Below are positions 7,893 through 15,222 of a stretch of DNA of 30,983 nt, piece by piece. The notes under the pieces were generated by a model that saw only the letters and a list, made by a program, of their open reading frames with translations, did no database searches and was not told the origin of the DNA. The DNA comes from Gemmatimonadaceae bacterium. Lineage in GTDB: Bacteria > Gemmatimonadota > Gemmatimonadetes > Gemmatimonadales > Gemmatimonadaceae. The position numbers and the translations under genes are program-made. Numbering within the stretch: the first letter of the stretch is position 1; each line of letters begins with the position of its first letter. The stretch covers positions 1 through 30,983 of the forward strand of contig JADKJT010000021.1 of the NCBI GenBank assembly GCA_016720905.1. The letters are read 5' to 3'.

Positions 7893-9665
7893 TCAGCGCG
7901 CACGACGACTCAATTGCGACAACAAGTACACCATGCTGGCCGTACCGTCCATGATCGGTTCGTTCGTGGAGTAGTCGCCAAGGTCATCGTGGTACACGAT
8001 GGATCCCGTGTTGAAGCGGGTATTCTCGTCGGCGTTGCGCAGCGCAATGCCGCGCAGATTCGCATAGATCGATCGATACACCGGCCCATCCAGCAGGCCG
8101 CCCAGCAACACCTGCACGCCCAGCCGGTCGGCATGCGCCGAATGCGGATCGCGCGCCGACACGCCACCATTGGGATATCCGATCATCATAGAGGTGCCCC
8201 AGGGGTTCGCACCGAACAGCCAATCGATGGCGGCCTGCTCATACTCGCGAAATCGCGCATCGCCGGTCATGCGGCGATACAGCAGGGCCTGCGTGGCGAA
8301 CGAGGCCATGAGATCGTTCGAACACCAGATGAACGGGATGCCCACGCGGAATCCATTCGTGGCGCGCGCAGTGACCCGTTGCAGCCCATCGCGATACGAG
8401 GTCACCGCCGTAGCACGCGCCGTGGTCGAACCGTTGCGCCACAGTTCGTAGTGCCCGTTGTTGTGCCACGGGTACCATTGGTAGTGTCGCGCCGTGTCCG
8501 CCCCCATCCAGGGCGTCACGGGCTCCTGCCGCGCGAAATCGGCCGCGTCGCGGAGATACTTCCCGTCGCGCGTGACGGCGAACAGCTGGGCCGCCGCCAG
8601 TTCCATGTCGTCCACCCAGTTGTCTTCCTCGTAGAAGTAGGGCGCGGTGCCTGGCGCCGTTTGACAGACGCCTGGATGCAGAAGCCCGAGTTCGTACGCG
8701 GCCACGGCGCGTTCCCGCAGCAGACGCCCCCGGCTGGTGTCGCGTTGCGCGATCGTCACCGCCGCGATCGCGAACGTCGACGCAAACTTTCCCGCTGTCG
8801 ACGCAAAGCCGCTGGCACGATTCGTGTACTTGAGCAGTCCCTGTGGCCGGCCGGTGCACGGATACACCGGTCGCTCGCGTCCCTTGCCCCACCCGTAGTC
8901 CGATGAGTCGTTGATGATGAGGTCGAAGTACGCATGATCGCGATCGTCGCCCAGCTGGTTGTACATCTCCGTGCCACCGGGATACATGCGCAACAACCAG
9001 TCCAGTCCGTGGTTGGCTTCATCCACGACATCCGCAATGCCGTTCGCACCGGGAAGCCCGCGCGCGTCGAATGCGTCGGCAAAGGCGTGCGGATTGTCGC
9101 GATAGGCCGCCAGCATCATGTACGTTGCCGTCGCCGACGTCGTGGCATACTGCAGGAAATCCGACGCATCCGCCCATCCGCCGCTGACCGCGACGTGCTT
9201 TACCACGCGCCCGCTGTCATCGATGACGTTGCCGTCGTAGCGGTGCACCGAGTCGCGAAACAGCGGGTTCCAGCCAGATCGTTGCTGCCGCATGTAGTAC
9301 AGTGCCGTGTCTGCACCGCCATCGTAGACGTCTGGTGCAATGCGCACAGTGACCGGCGCCGCCGTGCCCGCTTCGATGGTGTAGCGACCGCTGCGGCGGA
9401 GTGACGTGAAGTCGAGTCGTTGCGTGACACGGCACGGACCCAACGAACCGTCGGGGATCGCCCGCTGCGGTCCCAGCACCACTCGACCGCGCGCGTCCTT
9501 CACGCGAAACGATGGCACCGGCGTGGCATCGAGGGTGCACACCACCGCCACCTTGATCGCGTCGGGTAGATAGCCGAGCTGGTTGACGCGAATGAAACTG
9601 GTGGAATCGGTGTGCGCCGCAGAGGTGGTCAGTAGCAGCGTCGCGGCAGTCTTCCAGTTGGGCAT
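7893..9665 (-). CDS. Glycoside hydrolase family 9 (cellulase/exo-glycosidase-like), secreted
   Basis: Intact, 590 residues from the ATG at 9665. That start is chosen over the upstream in-frame one at 9821 because it begins an N-terminal signal-like segment (MPNWKTAATLLLTTSAA). Domains: an N-terminal Ig-like CelD_N domain (about 22-110, FIRVNQLGYLPDAIKVAVV), then the GH9 (alpha/alpha)6 barrel. The catalytic aspartates sit in SGGWADASDF (D166, D169) and the proton-donor Glu in DYSTNEPIMDG (E569). The usual GGWYDAGD and DYxxNE motifs are slightly altered but keep all acids, and DPHSAHADRLG matches the His-containing substrate loop. It hydrolyses beta-1,4-glucans or related oligosaccharides outside the cytoplasm. 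No cohesin, dockerin or carbohydrate-binding module. The altered motifs leave substrate open. Confidence 0.88.
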   Translation of the reverse strand: MPNWKTAATLLLTTSAAHTDSTSFIRVNQLGYLPDAIKVAVVCTLDATPVPSFRVKDARGRVVLGPQRAIPDGSLGPCRVTQRLDFTSLRRSGRYTIEAGTAAPVTVRIAPDVYDGGADTALYYMRQQRSGWNPLFRDSVHRYDGNVIDDSGRVVKHVAVSGGWADASDFLQYATTSATATYMMLAAYRDNPHAFADAFDARGLPGANGIADVVDEANHGLDWLLRMYPGGTEMYNQLGDDRDHAYFDLIINDSSDYGWGKGRERPVYPCTGRPQGLLKYTNRASGFASTAGKFASTFAIAAVTIAQRDTSRGRLLRERAVAAYELGLLHPGVCQTAPGTAPYFYEEDNWVDDMELAAAQLFAVTRDGKYLRDAADFARQEPVTPWMGADTARHYQWYPWHNNGHYELWRNGSTTARATAVTSYRDGLQRVTARATNGFRVGIPFIWCSNDLMASFATQALLYRRMTGDARFREYEQAAIDWLFGANPWGTSMMIGYPNGGVSARDPHSAHADRLGVQVLLGGLLDGPVYRSIYANLRGIALRNADENTRFNTGSIVYHDDLGDYSTNEPIMDGTASMVYLLSQLSRRAR

Positions 9666-10062
9666 TGAGGATCTCTCGGCGTGCGGTCGGTGCGGCAGCG
9701 GTGTCAGGTTTTGTCTGATAGCGCGCGTACCGGGATCTCGTAATAATACAGGCGCAGAGTGAGGGCGATGCCTCCACGATGCCTCAAGCGGATCGGGCTG
9801 CGATCCCGGTTCCTCCAGCAATAGCGGAGGCGAAGCGCGAGGGTGTCGCGTGCGTGGACCCGCTGCTCCATCCCACCTCAGAGTGGGACGCGCCGTCGGC
9901 GTGGTTTGACATCCTGCCGATCGGGTGCCGACGTGGAATCAGAGGGCGAGTCGCTCTCGCGGCCTTTACGCCGTAACGAACCTCCGCGGACGGTACAGAG
10001 AAGCGCCGAGTCAATGCTCGGCGCTTCTCGCACGCGTTGAGGGTACTGCGAGGAAGCCTGTC
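9666..10062. other. Divergent intergenic region upstream of GH9 and a small lipoprotein gene
   Basis: About 400 bases serving two divergent genes. It holds a small inverted repeat at 9871-9888 (TCCCAC, 6-base loop, GTGGGA) and the stronger hairpin at 9998-10029 described separately. On the minus strand a TATTAT hexamer at 9743-9748 could be a -10 for GH9, but no good -35 accompanies it. A TTGACA at 9906-9911 has no -10 at proper distance. The open frames here lack coding character. Confidence 0.4.
9998..10029 (+). promoter_or_regulatory. 13-bp perfect hairpin ahead of a lipoprotein gene
   Basis: Arms 9998-10010 and 10017-10029 are perfect complements (GAGAAGCGCCGAG on the left) around a 6-base loop, TCAATG. 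There is no T-run after it, so it is not a classical rho-independent terminator. It ends 33 bases before the ATG at 10063 and would fold in the 5' leader of that mRNA if transcription starts upstream. It could act as an mRNA-stabilising stem or a protein-binding site. Confidence 0.5.
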
Positions 10063-10737
10063 ATGTGTGCGAAACAATGGCCGACCGGGACGCGCGGCGC
10101 GAGCGTGATCGCCGCCCTGGTACTCGGCGTGTACGCGTTGGACGGCTGCACGACGTATCGCGTCAAGGCGCCAGCAACGTCTTCCACGGCGGATTTGGTC
10201 GGACGTTCCGTGCAGTTTGCGTTCGGGGCCGACTCGCTGACGCTCAACGTGACGCGCATCGAGAACACGTGGGTCTTTGGCCGAGTAGCTGAGGGGTCCG
10301 GCCCGGCGGCCATTCTGCTTGGCGATGTACGCGCCGCGCGCACCGAAGAGTTGAGCGCGGACGGACATGCACAGGAACTGCACATGGCGAAGGTGCGACG
10401 CGATCCCACTGTCCTCGAAGGGGCCAATGTCTGGTTCGAGACTAAACACGGCAACGTGGTGCTGCGAGGGATTCGTGTGCTCCCTGATGGTTGGATCGAT
10501 GGACACGTGGTGTCGAACGACCCAACCGGGACATCGATTGCCAGCAGTACGCGCGTCAAGGTGCGCAGCAACGCCTTGGTGCGCCTGGACCTTGGGAGAA
10601 CGCAGGGCTACGCCATCCGTACCGTTGACACCGGCAAGACCGTTGTGGATACGGCGGCCCGGACCCTCCTGATCCTGTTCGGATTTCTGGTAGTGGTCGC
10701 TCTGATAGTCGGCACGGACCTCGAAATGACGCGGTGA
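10063..10737 (+). CDS. Small lipoprotein-like membrane protein, unknown function
   Basis: 224 residues from the ATG at 10063, preceded by GAGGAAG six bases upstream; the longer frame from 9925 lacks this and runs through a hairpin. The N-terminus has a hydrophobic segment ending in a lipobox-like LDGC (IAALVLGVYALDGC). The middle repeats short beta-rich units with VQFAFGADSLTLNVTRI and VWFETKHGNVVLRGIRV, and a second hydrophobic helix closes the protein (LLILFGFLVVVALIVG) before a short acidic tail. The aspartate at lipobox position -2 is unusual, so lipidation is uncertain and it may simply be membrane-anchored at both ends. I recognise no family. It converges on the CocE-like gene, 21 bases apart. 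Confidence 0.75.
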   Translation: MCAKQWPTGTRGASVIAALVLGVYALDGCTTYRVKAPATSSTADLVGRSVQFAFGADSLTLNVTRIENTWVFGRVAEGSGPAAILLGDVRAARTEELSADGHAQELHMAKVRRDPTVLEGANVWFETKHGNVVLRGIRVLPDGWIDGHVVSNDPTGTSIASSTRVKVRSNALVRLDLGRTQGYAIRTVDTGKTVVDTAARTLLILFGFLVVVALIVGTDLEMTR

Positions 10738-10758
10738 CGTCGCCGTGCGGCCGGCCGC

Positions 10759-12873
10759 CTACCGCGGAATCACCGGCAGCACGATATGCGACGGATGCGT
10801 CTGATCATGCAGCACCCGTTGATGCGCCACGACAAACCGATTGTCCGTTTCGTTGTTGCCACCGGTATTCAAGTTCCGATCGTACTTGGGGAACAGCGCC
10901 GATGACACGCTCACGCGCAGCTTGTGTCCCGGAGGGAACACGCGCGACGTGAACCACACATCAATGTCGTAGCGCTCGACCTTGCCCGGCGTGAGCAACA
11001 CGGCCTTGTCGAATCCCCCACGAAATCGCGCCCGCGCCACGCCGTCCTGCACCCGCTCGGCGTGCCCATCGGGAAACACATCCAGCAGCATCACGTTCCA
11101 GTCGGTATCGCGCGCGTCAGTCGCAGCCCACAGTGTGGCCGACATTTGTCCGGTCACTTCCACGGGCTTCGTCAGCGCCTTGGAGGTAAACACCAGCGCG
11201 TCCTTGCGTGAGGCATTGAGCGCCGAGAAGTCTTCGTTGAGCGACGTTTCGAGTTCGCGCGAGTCGATGAGATAGGGCGTCGGATCGGCGGGATCGTACG
11301 TGAACGTGTCGGCGGGCGCGCCGGTGGGCGGCAAAGTATCCAGCCCGCCGTCCCCTGCACTGGTATTGGCCGAGCCGCCGGACGCAAGGTACCACTTGGT
11401 GCCGACCGCGCGCGCCAGCGGCCAGGCGGCTTCCTTGCGCCACGTATTGTCGCCAAATACGAAGATGTCCACCGGTGCGCCGCGGTCTACGCCGTTGTCC
11501 TTGCCCAAGAGATAGTGATCGAACCACTGCAACTGCAGTCGCCGCGTGTCCACGCGCGACTGTGGCCCGAATTCACCGGCCACGTAGTCCACGCCCTTGT
11601 GCGCACCGGGGCCCATGACCAGGCGAATGAACGGATGCCCTGGTACGGCGTTGAGCGCATTCGTGTAGTCGATGGGTCCGCGCGAATCGTCGTACCATCC
11701 GGAGATCTGCAGTACCGGTGCGCGCACCTTGGCGATGTTCGTCGTGACCGCATGGGCACGCCAATAGGCGTCGAGCGTGGGATGCGCGATCCATCGATCC
11801 CACAGCTTCACCTGGCCGCAGCCCAACTGTTGGGGCAGGTCGCGCAGCGGCAGGTGCGTGATCGCGGCGCCGATATCCAGCTCGGCGATATCCTGTAGCG
11901 TGCGTTCGCGCATGAGGCACGCCCACGCGACATTGATGGGCGAGAACACCATGTCCTCGTACGGCACGATGCGCCACGGATCGGCCGTCGCGGCCGACGG
12001 AGCAATCGCCGCCAGATGCGGCGGCGCGCTCACGGCCGCATACCAAGCGAGACGCCCTTCGTCGGAATGCCCGATGAGCCCCACTTTGCCATTGGCGCCT
12101 GGCAGCGTGGCCGCCCACTCCACCGCGTCGTAGCCATCACGCACGTCGGTGTCGTAGTTCCCAAAATCACTGCCGTCGGAGATGTCGCGACCGCGCACAT
12201 GTTGCGCCACGAAGATATAGCCGCGCGCCGCCCAGTACCGGCCGGCCGGATGCAGAATGCGCGTGTACGGCGTGCGCTGCAGGACGACACCAAACGGACC
12301 GACGCCAACCGGACGCGCGATGTAGCTCACCAGCTTCGCGCCATCGCGGGTGGTCATGAACACCGCCGTGTCTTCCGTGACGGCATACTGCGAATCGGAC
12401 ACGGCACCGGGCCACAGGTCGTACGACGTCTCCGCCACGAAGGGCGTCGTTCGACGCATCAGGCGCAGGCGTGGCCCGGAGGGTTTGTCGGTGGTGCGCA
12501 TGACGCCACTGAGCGTGTCACCCTGCCATCGCGCGTGTACCGACTGATTGCCATCACCAGTGAGGACGATCGAATCGGGCGTGATCGTGACATGCGTGAC
12601 GGACAGCATGGTTGCACCGGCGCGTCGGCGAATGATACCGACATACTGCGAATCGGCGCCGGCGAAGTGCGCGAACCCCATGCGTCGCCAGCCTTCAAAG
12701 CCACCTCGCGCCGTGGAGCCTAACGCCACATAGACATCCCAGTCTCCGGCAATCGTAGGACCCGACAGCGGCTTGGGTGTGCAGCCCATCGCGACACCGA
12801 ACGCCATGACCGTCATCCAGAGGACGGCATGGCGAAGGCGAGTGGGCGCGATGGCAGGCGATGGCCGGTTCAT
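10759..12873 (-). CDS. CocE/NonD-type alpha/beta hydrolase (X-Pro dipeptidyl-peptidase-like), lipoprotein
   Basis: Intact, 704 residues. A signal peptide ends in a lipobox (AFGVAMGC, Cys31). About 120 residues of unassigned beta-rich sequence come before the X-Pro dipeptidyl-peptidase/CocE alpha/beta-hydrolase domain, which is followed by the jelly-roll C-terminal domain of this family (VEVTGQMSATLWAATDARDTD, HKLRVSVSSALFP). The likely triad is Ser270 in GHSDEG, Asp395 in ISGWYDD and His425 in GPGAHKG. Members cleave esters or amides, for example cocaine, beta-lactam side chains or X-Pro peptides. The nucleophile elbow is normally GxSYxG, and the residue after Ser is Asp here instead of Tyr, which may change oxyanion stabilisation. 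It lies 46 bases after a lipoprotein gene on the same strand, so the two may be co-transcribed. Confidence 0.85.
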   Translation of the reverse strand: MNRPSPAIAPTRLRHAVLWMTVMAFGVAMGCTPKPLSGPTIAGDWDVYVALGSTARGGFEGWRRMGFAHFAGADSQYVGIIRRRAGATMLSVTHVTITPDSIVLTGDGNQSVHARWQGDTLSGVMRTTDKPSGPRLRLMRRTTPFVAETSYDLWPGAVSDSQYAVTEDTAVFMTTRDGAKLVSYIARPVGVGPFGVVLQRTPYTRILHPAGRYWAARGYIFVAQHVRGRDISDGSDFGNYDTDVRDGYDAVEWAATLPGANGKVGLIGHSDEGRLAWYAAVSAPPHLAAIAPSAATADPWRIVPYEDMVFSPINVAWACLMRERTLQDIAELDIGAAITHLPLRDLPQQLGCGQVKLWDRWIAHPTLDAYWRAHAVTTNIAKVRAPVLQISGWYDDSRGPIDYTNALNAVPGHPFIRLVMGPGAHKGVDYVAGEFGPQSRVDTRRLQLQWFDHYLLGKDNGVDRGAPVDIFVFGDNTWRKEAAWPLARAVGTKWYLASGGSANTSAGDGGLDTLPPTGAPADTFTYDPADPTPYLIDSRELETSLNEDFSALNASRKDALVFTSKALTKPVEVTGQMSATLWAATDARDTDWNVMLLDVFPDGHAERVQDGVARARFRGGFDKAVLLTPGKVERYDIDVWFTSRVFPPGHKLRVSVSSALFPKYDRNLNTGGNNETDNRFVVAHQRVLHDQTHPSHIVLPVIPR

Positions 12874-12919
12874 TCAAGGTGGGGGCAGAACGTGAGGAAG
12901 GCGACGCGGCGGATAGGTG

Positions 12920-13480
12920 CTATGCGCCCAGGTACGATGTGAACTTCGCAAACAGCAGTTGCTCGAGGACGCCGGTGGTTCCGCACGACATCCGGTCGTT
13001 GCTCGCGCCGCCCACGACATCGCGGGCGGTGGACTCGAACAATACGCCCACGATAGAGCCGCCTTGACCGTCGGCTTCGATCGAGGTGAGGAGTTTCATG
13101 TAGATGCGAAACGAACTCGCATTCGGTCCGGTCATCGACGAGCCGCAGGACACCAGTTCGGTCATCGCCTTGCCGGCAAAGTTGCGCGAACGATAGAAGT
13201 CGGCGTTACCGATTCGTTTGCCACCGGGCTCGTCCACTGTAACCGGCACGCCGATGTTGGCGTAGGCCAGCCTCACGGCCGCCGCCATCAACGCTGGGGA
13301 CTTCTTGAACCTCATCGTCGACGCAACGGCCGCGTCCTTATACAACGTCGGGATGTCCGGACTGGTGAAGAGCGGCGTGGGCCTCGGCGCGTCCGAGGGC
13401 GCCGTGGGAGGCACGGCTGACGAGGTGGGGACCGCGCGTGCACATCCGGCAAGCCACACCAGCAGCAGGACTCGGCGCAT
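12920..13480 (-). CDS. Small lipoprotein, unknown function
   Basis: 186 residues from the ATG at 13480, with GGAG 6 bases upstream. The first in-frame codon at 13534 is rejected because a canonical signal begins at 13480: MRRVLLLVWLAGC, with the lipobox LAGC. A Pro/Ser/Thr-rich linker follows (about residues 17-40), then a globular domain of about 140 residues with two cysteine-containing motifs (ELVSCGSSMTG and DRMSCGTTGVLEQ) that could pair as a disulfide. No family is recognised. It probably sits at the outer membrane and is the first gene of a pair with the CocE-like hydrolase downstream. It is divergent from the P-loop gene, which starts 80 bases away. Confidence 0.78.
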   Translation of the reverse strand: MRRVLLLVWLAGCARAVPTSSAVPPTAPSDAPRPTPLFTSPDIPTLYKDAAVASTMRFKKSPALMAAAVRLAYANIGVPVTVDEPGGKRIGNADFYRSRNFAGKAMTELVSCGSSMTGPNASSFRIYMKLLTSIEADGQGGSIVGVLFESTARDVVGGASNDRMSCGTTGVLEQLLFAKFTSYLGA

Positions 13481-13560
13481 ACGGTACTCCGTGAGGGACG
13501 GTGCGAAACCGCGAACCCCATATAGTGCCCCCACGCGCCGAAATCAGCCACATTTGCCGC

Positions 13561-14085
13561 ATGCGTCGCGTCCTCATCATTGGCTCCGGCGGTGCCGGCA
13601 AGTCCACCGTGGCCACACAACTCGGGACAAAGCTCGGTATCCCGGTCATTCACCTCGATGCGCACTACTGGCACCCTGGCTGGATTGCCACCCCGCCAAG
13701 CGAGTGGCGCCTGCGCGTGGCGGAGCTGGTCGCGCGCGATGTGTGGGTGATGGACGGCAACTACGGCGGTACCATGGTACAACGACTGGCGGCGTGCGAT
13801 ACCGTGGTGTTTCTCGACCTGCCACGCGTCGTCTGCCTGTGGCGACTGGTGCGACGCGCGCTTCGTTACGCTGGCCGTTCGCGACCGGACATGACACCGG
13901 GATGCCCCGAGCGCCTGTCCTGGGAGTTTGTGTGGTGGGTGTGGACGTACCCTTCACGACGGCGACCGCAGGTGTTGCAGCGATTGGCCGCGTTACCGAC
14001 GACGACGCAGGTGGTGCTTCTGCGTTCGTCGCGTGAGGTGGACGCGTTCATGTCAGCAGTTCTTCCAGCGCCAATCGCGTCTTGA
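13561..14085 (+). CDS. P-loop kinase-like protein, topology-modulation (FlaR/adenylate-kinase-like) family
   Basis: 174 residues from ATG 13561, chosen over 13501 because the P-loop of this family stands within the first 15 residues (RVLIIGSGGAGKSTVA). Other features fit the family: HLDAHYWHPGW (the Asp and aromatic cluster after strand 2), EWRLRVAELVARDVWVMDGNY, VVFLDLPRVVCLWRLVRR and the arginine-rich lid. These proteins resemble adenylate/shikimate kinases; the physiological substrate is not known, although the name comes from a reported effect on DNA topology. The 3' end overlaps the oppositely oriented nucleotidyltransferase gene by 38 bases. Confidence 0.82.
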   Translation: MRRVLIIGSGGAGKSTVATQLGTKLGIPVIHLDAHYWHPGWIATPPSEWRLRVAELVARDVWVMDGNYGGTMVQRLAACDTVVFLDLPRVVCLWRLVRRALRYAGRSRPDMTPGCPERLSWEFVWWVWTYPSRRRPQVLQRLAALPTTTQVVLLRSSREVDAFMSAVLPAPIAS

Positions 14086-14575
14086 GCGGCACCTGCGCCG
14101 CGTCGAAGTAGGCGGACACAACAGCCAGTGCCTCCGCTGCCGTGGTGATATCGAGATGCCGTAGCAGGTACCGCACATCATCGAGGTCATGAAATTCTTC
14201 GCCAAGTCGCATGGCCATACACTTGAGCGCCAGCAAATACCTGGGGTGGGCCACGTACACCTGGAGATGCGAACGCTCAAGGAATCGATCGAAGTCGCCG
14301 TGCGGGCTGAGCCATCCTTTTACGGCGTCGTTGAGCCACTGTTCGGGTACGCCGGCCTGCGCCGCAACGCGCGCTGCCGCCTCGCGCACCACGGTCGTTG
14401 GCTTGAACCACGCGTCTACATCACGCGTCGCGTCGCGGGCGCCAAGCACCAGACACATCACCGCACCGCCAACCAGATACAGTTCAGCGTGCGCGTCCTG
14501 AAGTGTCAGCTCAGCGTTCAGCATCTCGAAGAGGGTCAGGATATCGGCGTTGGTAAGACGCATCGGCGCAGACAT
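14048..14575 (-). CDS. Minimal nucleotidyltransferase (DUF6036-like), candidate toxin of a TA pair
   Basis: 175 residues. Nucleotidyltransferase fold signature: ELYLVGGAVMCLVLG with GG at 36-37, then TRDVDAWF with the metal aspartates D52 and D54. Downstream helical parts include LQVYVAHPRYLLALKCMAMR and HDLDDVRYLLRHL, typical of the DUF6036/AbiEii-related set. Such proteins often serve as toxins that add nucleotides to tRNA or other targets, or as substrate-modifying enzymes whose activity an antitoxin restrains. It starts two bases after the stop of the ribbon-helix-helix gene, so translation is coupled. The third carboxylate cannot be placed with certainty. The toxin role is inferred from context. 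Confidence 0.75.
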   Translation of the reverse strand: MSAPMRLTNADILTLFEMLNAELTLQDAHAELYLVGGAVMCLVLGARDATRDVDAWFKPTTVVREAAARVAAQAGVPEQWLNDAVKGWLSPHGDFDRFLERSHLQVYVAHPRYLLALKCMAMRLGEEFHDLDDVRYLLRHLDITTAAEALAVVSAYFDAAQVPLKTRLALEELLT

Positions 14576-14577
14576 GG

Positions 14578-15069
14578 TCAGACTCGATCGCCGACGGCCG
14601 CGTCGACGAAGATGTTTCGGCGCTTGAACGCAACCGGCGCCGAGCGCAGGAGATGCATTCGCAGGCTGCGCAGCGGCGTTGCAAAGTGCGGGGCGTCGAG
14701 CGGCAAGACCTCACGCGTCCACGATGGCGGAGGCACATGCTTCTGGCCGGCCGCCTGCTCCACCATCGCCGCCACGTAGTTCTGCAGGAACGGCGAGAGT
14801 GCGCCAAGACTCGCGCGTGCCACCGCCTCGCCGAACGCGATTGGTGCACACCGGTGCAGAAAGTCATTCAGTTCCGCCAAGGCGAAGCGATGGTCTGCCG
14901 CGATGGCCATGGCGCGGATGATCACCGCGAAGCGGTCAGACTCGACCGGCAGCACGCGTGCCAACACATAGCTGGACACGTCGAGACCGGCGGCGTTGGC
15001 ATGCCGCTTGAGTGCGGCTTTCTGGCGGGGAGTCACCCGGATCTGGAGCTGCGCGGACTTGGCGAACAT
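14578..15069 (-). CDS. Ribbon-helix-helix protein, candidate antitoxin and autorepressor
   Basis: 163 residues, ATG 15069. The N-terminus LQIRVTPRQKAALKRHANAA matches an RHH DNA-binding unit (beta strand then two helices), in the style of DUF1778/Arc-type antitoxins. The remaining 120 residues are helical and may hold the toxin-binding surface (LAELNDFLHRCAPIAFGEAV). It is co-transcribed with the nucleotidyltransferase immediately downstream. A perfect 12-bp inverted repeat lies over the promoter 27-54 bases upstream, as expected for autoregulation. The transcript is predicted to be leaderless. The extended C-terminal region is longer than in usual RHH antitoxins, so it may be a two-domain antitoxin or carry its own activity. 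Confidence 0.75.
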   Translation of the reverse strand: MFAKSAQLQIRVTPRQKAALKRHANAAGLDVSSYVLARVLPVESDRFAVIIRAMAIAADHRFALAELNDFLHRCAPIAFGEAVARASLGALSPFLQNYVAAMVEQAAGQKHVPPPSWTREVLPLDAPHFATPLRSLRMHLLRSAPVAFKRRNIFVDAAVGDRV

Positions 15070-15075
15070 ACAAGG

Positions 15076-15104
15076 ACTCTAACGCGACGGTTGCCTCGTG
15101 TCAA
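15076..15104 (-). promoter_or_regulatory. Sigma-70 type promoter for the RHH/nucleotidyltransferase operon
   Basis: Read on the minus strand: -35 TTGACA at 15104-15099, exactly 17 bases, then -10 TAGAGT at 15081-15076. The ATG at 15069 follows the -10 by six bases, so the first transcribed base would be at or beside the A of the start codon, predicting a leaderless mRNA. No Shine-Dalgarno is present. Confidence 0.6.
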
Positions 15105-15123
15105 TACGGCTGTATTGACACGA
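15096..15123. promoter_or_regulatory. Perfect 12-bp inverted repeat, probable RHH operator
   Basis: Arms 15096-15107 (TCGTGTCAATAC) and 15112-15123 (its exact complement) flank a 4-base spacer, GGCT. The left arm contains the minus-strand -35 TTGACA, so binding would block polymerase. The mirror TTGACA (15115-15120) faces the MFS gene but has no good -10 at the right distance. Confidence 0.65.
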
Positions 15124-15222
15124 AGGTCACTGGTTCGATTGCCGTAAAGCCGGGCGCAACAGCGAGCGACGGCCACCCGCGTGGCGGTTGCGGTGCCGCG
15201 TACCAGCCCGCACGTTCTCCCA

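Noticed and set aside
7914..8906. Long plus-strand open frame of 330 codons
   Set aside because: It is antisense to the GH9 gene, rich in His/Arg and without any domain; a shadow of GC-rich codon use.
9925..10062. Upstream in-frame start for the small lipoprotein
   Set aside because: It lacks a ribosome binding site, runs through the hairpin and places charged residues before the signal segment.
10747..10758. GCGGCCGGCCGC palindrome between convergent genes
   Set aside because: No loop or T-run, and such palindromes are expected by chance in this GC-rich sequence.
15115..15143. Plus-strand promoter for the MFS gene from the mirror TTGACA
   Set aside because: The sequence 17 bases on (near 15138) is not a usable -10, so only the minus-strand promoter is annotated.
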